A DNA stretch of 7,282 nt, from assembly GCA_905215045.1 (NCBI GenBank), contig CAJMOO010000087.1, positions 1 through 7,282 of the forward strand, in the 5' to 3' direction. Source of the DNA: an uncultured bacterium. GTDB taxonomy: Bacteria; Bacillota_A; Clostridia; Lachnospirales; Lachnospiraceae. The position numbers were made by a program, and so were the translations under genes. Positions 1-5,753 of the stretch are shown here, one piece after another. A model generated the notes under the pieces. That model did not search any database, was not told the DNA's origin, and saw nothing but the letters and a program-made list of their open reading frames with translations. How positions within the stretch are numbered: the first letter of the stretch is position 1; each line of letters begins with the position of its first letter.

Positions 1-64
1 GCGGAGTGTCATCCCTTTTTTCTTATAAATATTTCTTCTTATCTTCTTTCTGACTCATACATGC

Positions 65-121
65 AACACCATTACAAATCACAATCTTGTGAAGTGTGTA
101 GACTTTTGTTATAATGGTGTT
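65..121. repeat. Inverted repeat flanking the core promoter, with an internal 14-bp palindrome
   Basis: The outer arms at 65-77 (AACACCATTACAA) and 109-121 (reverse complement AACACCATTATAA) match at 12 of 13 positions across a 31-bp gap. The right arm contains the -10 box. Between them, 79-92 is a perfect palindrome, TCACAA-TC-TTGTGA, whose right half is the -35 box. The two dyads do not share a centre. They could be protein binding sites, or the left arm could hold a minus-strand -10 element (TGTAAT, 76 to 71) for a divergent gene to the left. Function is inferred; the repeats themselves are read directly. Confidence 0.5.
87..115 (+). promoter_or_regulatory. Housekeeping sigma promoter of the ABC transporter operon, extended -10
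   Basis: A -35 hexamer TTGTGA (87-92, four of six consensus bases) is followed by exactly 17 bp and a perfect -10 hexamer TATAAT (110-115). A TGT at 107-109 gives the extended -10 motif, which can compensate for the weaker -35. Transcription should begin near 122, leaving a leader of about 58 nt before the ATG at 180. The predicted start lies inside the downstream operator array, which suggests repression by blocking promoter opening or early elongation. Confidence 0.75.
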
Positions 122-155
122 AGATAATACTAACCATATGTTAGAGAAAACTAAC
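119..155. promoter_or_regulatory. Tandem double operator, four alternating GTTAG/CTAAC half-sites
   Basis: Two 16-bp dyads of identical design, GTTAG-N6-CTAAC, lie at 119-134 and 140-155. The half-sites start at 119, 130, 140 and 151, so they are spaced 11, 10 and 11 bp apart, about one helical turn each, and all face the same side of the DNA. The dyads repeat every 21 bp. The array begins four bases after the -10 box and covers the predicted transcription start. Short dyads of this kind next to ABC exporter genes are typical targets of dimeric repressors such as the TetR or PadR families; which family acts here is inference, as no repressor gene is visible. Two dimers could bind side by side. 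Confidence 0.6.
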
Positions 156-179
156 TCTAGGAAGTGAAAGGGATTACAT

Positions 180-881
180 ATGTATTTAGAAATAAAAGAT
201 ATGAAAAAAAGCTTCGGATCAGGCGAAAGCTACAATCAAGTATTACAAGGAATTACAACTAACATCGAACAGGGCCAGATGTGCGTCATCCAGGGAAGCA
301 GCGGTTCTGGAAAATCGACGATGTTAAACTGTATCGGTGGATTAGACACGATGGATTCTGGTTCAGTCAAAGTCGATGGCAATGAAATATCAGGTCTAAA
401 CGCAGATGAACTTTCCGAATACCGCAGAGCTAATCTAGGATTCATTTTTCAGTTTTATAATCTGGTACCAAACCTTACGGTCAAAGAGAATATAGAAATC
501 TGCCAGTTTTTAACAGAAAATCCATTAGATATGGATGAATTGTTAGATACACTCGGATTAACAGAACATCAAGATAAATTTCCAGCACAATTATCCGGTG
601 GACAGCAGCAACGTTGTGCAATTGCAAGGGCATTGATCAAGAATCCAAAGCTGCTTCTTTGTGACGAACCGACAGGAGCTCTCGATTCTAAGACATCCAA
701 AGATATCTTGATCTTATTAGAGAAGATCAACCAGCAATACGGCACAACGATGCTGATCGTAACACATAATAACGCAATTCGTGACATGGTACATAAAGTT
801 ATCATTATCAGAGACGGCCAGATCAGTGAAGAATACGAAAATGAAACAAGAGTACCTGCCAAATTACTGGAGGATCTGTAA
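180..881 (+). CDS. ABC transporter ATP-binding protein, MacB/LolD/SalX type
   Basis: This 233-residue protein is the cytoplasmic ATPase that powers the FtsX-type permease encoded next. All ABC motifs are intact: Walker A GSSGSGKST (39-47), Q-loop glutamine in IFQFYNL (Q91), signature LSGGQQQR (138-145), Walker B LLLCDEP with catalytic E163, D-loop ALDS (167-170) and switch histidine H196 in VTH. The length and the pattern of the LSGGQQQRCAIARAL region fit the family that pairs with MacB/FtsX permeases in lipoprotein release, macrolide or peptide export and antimicrobial-peptide resistance. The start is supported by a GAAAGGGA ribosome site (166-173) about 7 nt upstream. The stop codon abuts the next start, indicating a two-gene operon under the promoter at 87-115 and the operators at 119-155. 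The substrate cannot be told from sequence. Confidence 0.93.
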   Translation: MYLEIKDMKKSFGSGESYNQVLQGITTNIEQGQMCVIQGSSGSGKSTMLNCIGGLDTMDSGSVKVDGNEISGLNADELSEYRRANLGFIFQFYNLVPNLTVKENIEICQFLTENPLDMDELLDTLGLTEHQDKFPAQLSGGQQQRCAIARALIKNPKLLLCDEPTGALDSKTSKDILILLEKINQQYGTTMLIVTHNNAIRDMVHKVIIIRDGQISEEYENETRVPAKLLEDL

Positions 882-3611
882 ATGGAAAAAGTATTGAGAA
901 AAAGGGCATGGAGGGATTTAAAAGAAAATAAATTCCGCTATCTTGCGCTTGCTTTTCTGATCATTATCAGTATGTATCTGGTGATCAGTTTAGTCGGAGC
1001 AGCGGATACGATTATTGACGGAACTGCAAAGCAGGCTAAGAAACATAAACTGGAAGACGGACAGTTTCAGGTGTTTGTGCCATTAACGACAAAACAAAAA
1101 GAGAACCTTACAAAGAAAGGGATTACATTAGAAGAGACATTCTATCTTGACTTTAGACAAAAAGATGGAAGCAAGCTGAGAATCTTTAAGAATCGTAAAA
1201 AAGTCGATAAAATTAATCTGGATCAAGGCCGACTAGCAAAAAAAGCAAGCGAAGTTGTTGTAGAAAAACGATATGCTTTAGAACACAACTTAAAAATAGG
1301 ATCAAAGATCACAATCGATGGTGATTCCTATAAAGTAACAGGAATCGGATCAGTTCCAGACTACGATGCATGTTATGAAAAGTTGTCAGATAGTACTGTA
1401 GACAGCAAACAGTTTGGACTTGCATTTGTGACAGAGGATGCTTACGATAATCTAAAAGACAATGAAAATAGCATTCAATCTGAAGAATACATCTATGCAT
1501 ACCGATTAAATGGTGCAATGAGCCAGAAACAGTTAAAAAATAAATTAAAGAAGATCACATTTAACCCAGATGATGTCGATGATCCATATTTTAAAGATTA
1601 CTGGAAAGAAACTGCAGGTAAGAAAGATGACATCAAAGATGGAATCAAAAAACTGACCGATGCAAGCACCCAGATGTCAGACGGATTAAATAAACTAAGT
1701 GAAAACAATGAAACATTACAAAAAGGTGCCGATCAGATCTTTCAGGCATATTTAAAAACAGCAGAAAGCCAGCTGGCATCCTTTGGAGTAACATCTCTGA
1801 CAGAAAATAACTATGCAAGTATTCTAAAAGATTTGATCGCAAAATCAAGTGATGGATTGACAAGATTATCCTTAGAATCAGCCAAAGAACAGCTGGATGC
1901 ATTAAAAACATACAGAGATGGAATCAAAGCATATACCAATGGTGTGAAGAAAGCATCGGATGGAAGCAATAAGTTAAAAGAAGGTACGGATAAACTAGAA
2001 GAAGGCACAGAAGAACTGATGAAAGCATTTGATATGGAAACATCAAATCTGACTCAGTTTTTAAAAGCATCGGATAATACAAGAATCGGAGCAGCTGCAG
2101 ATGATCAGGTCATTAATAAACTTGCGGGAATTGTGGCAGGTGTGATCATCATGATCTTGTTTACCTATGTGATTTCAGTCTTTGTCATTCATGGGATCGA
2201 GAAAGAAAGCAGCATTATCGGAACATTATATGCATTGGGAGTAAACAAAAAGCAGCTTTTAAAATGTTATCTAAGAATTCCGGTCTTCGTAACATTTATT
2301 GCAGGACTGATTGGAACAATCATTGGATACAGTCCGATGGGAATTCCAGTACAGATGCAGGATTGCTACGATTATTTCTCTATACCAGAGTTAACTCCGG
2401 AACTTCTTGTTTATCTTCTGGTTTATGGAGTCATTATGCCGCCATTGGTTGCGGTGATTGTAAACTACTTTGTTATAAGAAAGAAACTTTCAAGACCTGC
2501 ACTTTCCATGATAAGAAATGAACAAAAGAAAGGGCATATTTCAAAAGTCAAACTGGGTCATATGCCATTTCTTACAAAATTCAGGATCAGACAGTTATTG
2601 CGTGAGTCAAGAGCTGGATTTACGGTAATCTTTGGAATGTTTATTGCACTGTTAGTCATGATGATCGGTCTGGACTGCTATGCAATGTGTGATCATATCA
2701 GTAAAGAAAATAAGAAAGATACAAAGTTTGAATATATGTATACTTACAAATATCCAGATAAAAAAGTACCAAAAGGAGGGGACGCCTGCTTTGTAAAGGG
2801 ATTGCATAAAGAAATATGGGGATATGATCTGGAGATTTCTTTGATCGGAATGGAAAATGATAATCCATATTTCAGTCAGGACAAAGACCTTCCTAAGGCA
2901 AAGAATAAAGTCGTGATCTCATCAGCAATGGCACAGAAATATGATCTGAAAAAAGGTGATTCTATTGTATTGTCTGACGAGGAAGAAGAAATGGATTATG
3001 CATTCCAGGTAGCGGATATTACACAATATTCATCTGGTTTGTATGCATTTATGGATATTGACAGCATGAGAGATCTTTTCCAGACATCATCTGACTATTA
3101 CAACATGGTCGTATCAAAGAAGAAATTGTCAATTGACTCTGGAAAGTTGTATGCAACGACGAGTAAAAAGAATATCGAGGAAAGCTCTGATATATTTATC
3201 AATATGATGAAACCGATGATGGGAATGGTTGTTGGACTTTCTGTTTTAATCTTTGGAATTGTTATGTATCTGATGATCAAAGTCATGATCGATCGCTCTG
3301 CACAAAATATTGCATTGATGAAGGTGTTTGGATACCGAAAGAAAGAGATTAAGAAGCTTTATCTCGATGGAAATTTTTATATGATCGTAATTGGAGCGTT
3401 GATCAGTGTTCCGTTATCTAAGAAATTAATGGATGCGATGTATCCAGCGATGGTTTCTAATATTGCCTGTGGTATGAATTTAAGTTTTTCATGGCAGTTA
3501 TATGCGATGATCTATGCAGGAATTATTATTACATATCTGGTAATTAATAAGCTGTTAGTGCGAAAAATTTATAAAGTCGGACTTTCCGATGCATTGAAGA
3601 ACCGCGAATAA
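882..3611 (+). CDS. FtsX-type ABC permease, duplicated, with glycine-heptad coiled-coil ectodomain
   Basis: This 909-residue membrane subunit is the partner of the upstream ATPase; ATG directly follows that gene's TAA, with GGAGG (869-873) as ribosome site. About eight hydrophobic segments are visible: roughly 19-40, 413-436, 464-484, 506-531, 577-598, 779-801, 829-846 and 870-893. Two FtsX cores are recognisable by the cytoplasmic motif after their first helix: IGTLYALGVNKKQL (446-459) and IALMKVFGYRKKEI (810-823). Each core is preceded by a large extracytoplasmic domain (41-412 and 599-778). The first contains a coiled-coil stretch (about 248-385) with glycine every seven residues, in the xxxLxxG heptad style also seen in YhgE/Pip proteins. 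In the family, such permeases use ATP hydrolysis to move periplasmic or outer-face domains rather than to drive simple channel transport. Export or extraction of an envelope-active compound is an inference. Confidence 0.9.
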   Translation: MEKVLRKRAWRDLKENKFRYLALAFLIIISMYLVISLVGAADTIIDGTAKQAKKHKLEDGQFQVFVPLTTKQKENLTKKGITLEETFYLDFRQKDGSKLRIFKNRKKVDKINLDQGRLAKKASEVVVEKRYALEHNLKIGSKITIDGDSYKVTGIGSVPDYDACYEKLSDSTVDSKQFGLAFVTEDAYDNLKDNENSIQSEEYIYAYRLNGAMSQKQLKNKLKKITFNPDDVDDPYFKDYWKETAGKKDDIKDGIKKLTDASTQMSDGLNKLSENNETLQKGADQIFQAYLKTAESQLASFGVTSLTENNYASILKDLIAKSSDGLTRLSLESAKEQLDALKTYRDGIKAYTNGVKKASDGSNKLKEGTDKLEEGTEELMKAFDMETSNLTQFLKASDNTRIGAAADDQVINKLAGIVAGVIIMILFTYVISVFVIHGIEKESSIIGTLYALGVNKKQLLKCYLRIPVFVTFIAGLIGTIIGYSPMGIPVQMQDCYDYFSIPELTPELLVYLLVYGVIMPPLVAVIVNYFVIRKKLSRPALSMIRNEQKKGHISKVKLGHMPFLTKFRIRQLLRESRAGFTVIFGMFIALLVMMIGLDCYAMCDHISKENKKDTKFEYMYTYKYPDKKVPKGGDACFVKGLHKEIWGYDLEISLIGMENDNPYFSQDKDLPKAKNKVVISSAMAQKYDLKKGDSIVLSDEEEEMDYAFQVADITQYSSGLYAFMDIDSMRDLFQTSSDYYNMVVSKKKLSIDSGKLYATTSKKNIEESSDIFINMMKPMMGMVVGLSVLIFGIVMYLMIKVMIDRSAQNIALMKVFGYRKKEIKKLYLDGNFYMIVIGALISVPLSKKLMDAMYPAMVSNIACGMNLSFSWQLYAMIYAGIIITYLVINKLLVRKIYKVGLSDALKNRE

Positions 3612-3634
3612 AATAAATAAGTATAAAGATGCAA

Positions 3635-3680
3635 CTAAGATGCCTCCATATGATAAACTATTCATATGGAGGTGTTTTAG
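3635..3680 (+). promoter_or_regulatory. Long hairpin enclosing the ribosome binding site of the next gene (possible terminator)
   Basis: An 11-bp perfect stem pairs CCTCCATATGA (3643-3653) with TCATATGGAGG (3662-3672) around an 8-nt loop. Pairing continues outward to 3635 and 3680, including three G-U pairs, for a 19-bp stem. The 3' arm holds GGAGG (3668-3672), the likely ribosome site for ATG 3682 at 9 nt spacing, and the 5' arm supplies the exactly complementary CCTCC. It could sequester translation initiation. It could instead be an intrinsic terminator for the ABC operon, but the following T run (TGTTTTA) is short. Both roles are possible. Confidence 0.6.
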
Positions 3681-3681
3681 G

Positions 3682-4200
3682 ATGAAAAATAAAAAAGTAG
3701 TGGTTGGTATTATAGGTATATTGTTTGTTGCAGCTTGTGTGATTGTATTTGCATACTTTCGTGGAAATGCTGCATATGTAAAAGTTAAAATTCATTCAAC
3801 AAAAGAATATCAGAAGACTATGAGCATAGATTATGATCATGCTTATATGACAGGTACCAAAACAATGGATAAATTTTATATCACAAAGCAGAAGCACTTA
3901 GAACTGGATAAAGAGAATGCAGGGTATGGAACATGTGAGGCAAGAATTCCTTTGATCGACAATCATAAGAAATCAAAAGGAACGATTCAGATTAATTATT
4001 TTAAAGCAAATGACTGGTTTCAAAGCGATATTGACTTGAAAATTAACATAAGAACAATAAAAAAGAGACAATATCTGCAAATTAAGGTAAAATTAAAAGA
4101 AGAGGGACATGGAAAGAAATCAGAATATGACAAAGATTCTATACAAAAACAATTTTTATTAAAAGATCATGGAAACTACAGGATCAACCTTGGTGGATGA
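3682..4200 (+). CDS. Small basic protein with N-terminal membrane anchor, unknown function
   Basis: I do not recognise this 172-residue protein. It begins with a short basic stretch (MKNKK) and one hydrophobic segment (about 6-26), then a lysine-rich, strand-like body predicted to lie outside the membrane. VAAC (16-19) resembles a lipobox, but the hydrophobic run continues past the cysteine, so a plain signal anchor is more likely. ATG 3682 is chosen over the in-frame ATG at 3640 because GGAGG lies 9 nt upstream of it, and because starting at 3640 would put coding sequence across the hairpin and add 14 residues (MPPYDKLFIWRCFR) ahead of an otherwise standard membrane anchor. The stop overlaps the next start as ATGA (4197-4200). 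No promoter is evident close upstream; read-through from the ABC operon is possible if the hairpin does not terminate. Confidence 0.6.
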   Translation: MKNKKVVVGIIGILFVAACVIVFAYFRGNAAYVKVKIHSTKEYQKTMSIDYDHAYMTGTKTMDKFYITKQKHLELDKENAGYGTCEARIPLIDNHKKSKGTIQINYFKANDWFQSDIDLKINIRTIKKRQYLQIKVKLKEEGHGKKSEYDKDSIQKQFLLKDHGNYRINLGG

Positions 4201-4757
4201 TCAGGAATGGAGAAAATATGACACTAGAGGACATACAAACTAAGATTGACCCGGAAAATATCTTCCTGATGGGAGATTCCAGCAGTGGAAATACGGCATT
4301 TATCACAGCATTTACGGCAGATATGAATTGCATGGATACAGATGTATACAAAGAATATTCCTGCAAAGTTAATGCAGTTGTAGATTTATATGGTGTAAGC
4401 TGTGTAAAAATCAAAGAAGACTTTCCAACAACACCAAACCAAGGAGAGCCAGACAGCCCGGAAGGATTAGAAATCGGCAGTAAAAATGTTTACGAACATC
4501 CAGAATTATCTGACCAGATCACATGTATGAATTATGTAAAAAAAGAACTTCCATCACCACCAGTTCTTATGATGCATGGAATAGCAGATGATACGGTAGC
4601 ACCAAATCAGAGCATTCAGTTATATAAGAAGTTAAAAGAAGAAGAAAAAGATGCCACATTCTATCTGGTAGAAGGTGCAGATCATGGACATCCATACTTT
4701 TGGTGTGAACCAACATTAAGTCTGATCGAGCAGTTTTTCAAAAAATACATGAAATAG
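4197..4757 (+). pseudogene. Alpha/beta-hydrolase (esterase/lipase-like), N-terminally truncated
   Basis: The 186-codon frame matches only the C-terminal half of an esterase of the BD-FAE/HSL-like kind, whose members are usually about 300 residues. Seen here: DPENIFLMGDSSSGNTA, the nucleophile-elbow region (about 18-34); HGIADDTV (127-134), with the likely acid D131; and GADHGHP (160-166), with the likely catalytic H163. Missing are the first beta strands and the HGGG oxyanion-hole loop. The usual GDSxGG elbow reads GDSSSG, with Ser in place of the first Gly of the GG pair. Family-like sequence begins only near residue 16. The start may be ATG 4197, overlapping the previous stop, or ATG 4218, which has GGAG (4209-4212) upstream. 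A catalytically active enzyme seems unlikely, but the frame is open and may be translated. Truncation is inferred from remembered family architecture. Confidence 0.65.
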
Positions 4758-4764
4758 CTAGTCT

Positions 4765-4793
4765 TTGCCATATGAAATGATCTATTGTATAAT
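4765..4793 (+). promoter_or_regulatory. Housekeeping sigma promoter of the lysR-hsdM unit
   Basis: TTGCCA (4765-4770, five of six consensus bases) and TATAAT (4788-4793, perfect) are separated by 17 bp. Transcription should start near 4800, giving a leader of about 27 nt before the LysR ATG at 4827. The promoter lies in the 69-bp gap after the hydrolase remnant, so lysR is not dependent on upstream transcription. Confidence 0.75.
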
Positions 4794-4801
4794 TGGTACA
4801 A
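4785..4801. promoter_or_regulatory. Candidate LysR-type autoregulatory site over the -10 box
   Basis: TTGTA-N7-TACAA forms a 17-bp dyad centred at 4793 and contains a T-N11-A arrangement (T4788 to A4800), the classic minimal LysR-box geometry. It overlaps the -10 hexamer, so a bound regulator would block its own promoter, a common LysR behaviour. The arms are only 5 bp in AT-rich DNA, so chance occurrence is quite possible. Confidence 0.35.
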
Positions 4802-4826
4802 AAAGGACTAAAGAAGGAAGAAAAAG

Positions 4827-5726
4827 ATGACATTACAGCAACTAAGATATGTCGTAACAATCGCGGAGATCGGAACGATCAGTAAGGCGGCAGAAGAACT
4901 TTTTGTTTCACAGCCAAGTCTTACAAAAGCCCTAAAGGAACTGGAAAAAGAGATGCAGATCACGATCTTTGACCGCACCAACAAAGGAATTCATGTATCC
5001 AGAGAAGGAGAGATTTTCCTCGGATACGCAAGACAGGTGCTGGAACAGGCGGCATTGATCGAAGAGAAATATAAACATAAAAATGGTGGGAAACAGGAAT
5101 TTTGCATTTCAACACAGCACTATTCTTTTGCAGTCAATGCATTTGTAGACTTAATCAAAGAATATGGAAGTGAAAATTATGATTTCAGTCTGCGAGAGAC
5201 ACAGACTTATGAGATCATCGATGACGTAGCAAGAATGAAAAGTGAGATTGGAATTTTATATCTCAATGAATTTAACGCATCTGTATTAGAGAAGATCATG
5301 AAAGCAAATGATCTCAAATTTACAGAATTATTTGTGGCAAGACCACATATTTTTATTTGTGACAAGAATCCACTGGCACAGAAAGATCAAGTGACAATGG
5401 AAGACTTACAAGATTATCCATATCTGTCATTTGAGCAGGGAGAACATAATTCTTTCTATTATTCTGAAGAGATGTTCAGTACGGAAGTACGTTCAAAGAA
5501 CATCCGAGTCAGAGACAGGGCAACCCTGTTTAATTTATTGATCGGATTAAATGGATATACGATCAGCAGCGGTGTGATCGACAAGGAATTAAATGGAGAG
5601 AATATTATCGCAGTTCCGCTTGCAGAAGAAGGCGAGATGCATATTGGTTATGTGACACATAAGAAGACAAAACCTAGCAGACTTGGGGCAATTTATCTGG
5701 AAGCGTTGAAGAGACATGTACAATAA
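4827..5726 (+). CDS. LysR-family transcriptional regulator
   Basis: The 299-residue length is standard for the family. The N-terminal winged helix-turn-helix spans about residues 1-60, with the recognition region AAEELFVSQPSLTKALKELE (21-40). A linker helix follows (about 60-85), then the two-lobed effector-binding domain (about 91-295), including a typical hinge and second lobe near LFVARPHIFICDKNPLA (168-184). LysR regulators bind DNA as tetramers and respond to a small-molecule ligand; the ligand cannot be named from sequence. An AAGGA ribosome site (4814-4818) lies 8 nt before the ATG. It has its own promoter at 4765-4793 and a possible autoregulatory dyad. Unusually for the family, no divergent target gene is present; instead hsdM follows on the same strand after 27 bp without a terminator, making hsdM the obvious candidate target or passenger. 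Confidence 0.93.
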   Translation: MTLQQLRYVVTIAEIGTISKAAEELFVSQPSLTKALKELEKEMQITIFDRTNKGIHVSREGEIFLGYARQVLEQAALIEEKYKHKNGGKQEFCISTQHYSFAVNAFVDLIKEYGSENYDFSLRETQTYEIIDDVARMKSEIGILYLNEFNASVLEKIMKANDLKFTELFVARPHIFICDKNPLAQKDQVTMEDLQDYPYLSFEQGEHNSFYYSEEMFSTEVRSKNIRVRDRATLFNLLIGLNGYTISSGVIDKELNGENIIAVPLAEEGEMHIGYVTHKKTKPSRLGAIYLEALKRHVQ

Positions 5727-5753
5727 AAATGAAAACGAAGAAGAGGAAGTAAG

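Noticed and set aside
1..57. Possible start of a divergent minus-strand gene (ATG at 12 to 10, reading MTLR off the left edge), or a short frame MSQKEDKKKYL from 58 to 23
   Set aside because: Only four codons of the first are in the window and its AAAGGG is too close to the ATG for a normal ribosome site. The second stops after 11 codons. A divergent repressor would be expected here, but the sequence shown does not prove one.
236..445. Minus-strand open frame of 69 codons inside the ATPase gene
   Set aside because: Shadow of a well-supported ABC ATPase on the other strand; no ribosome site or family resemblance. The same holds for the frames at 569-862, 1309-1518, 1645-1911, 1811-2008, 3098-3286, 4184-4414 and 6071-6256.
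2264..2521. Plus-strand 85-codon frame inside the permease
   Set aside because: Out-of-frame overlap within an intact FtsX gene, with low-complexity composition and no supporting signals.
882..3611. Many GATC tetramers within the permease as a methylation-related signal
   Set aside because: They follow from common ATC isoleucine codons and gat-c junctions; no spacing pattern stands out.
3640..3681. Upstream in-frame ATG at 3640 as the start of the anchored protein
   Set aside because: No ribosome site lies before it and translation would run across the hairpin; ATG 3682 has GGAGG at proper spacing and gives a normal basic-hydrophobic N-terminus.
3727..3738. VAAC lipobox suggesting a lipoprotein
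   Set aside because: Strongly hydrophobic residues continue after the cysteine (VIVFAYF), unlike a mature lipoprotein N-terminus.
4158..4232. Short out-of-frame ORF beginning METTGSTL across the gene junction
   Set aside because: Only 24 codons, no ribosome site and no recognisable relation to the missing hydrolase half.
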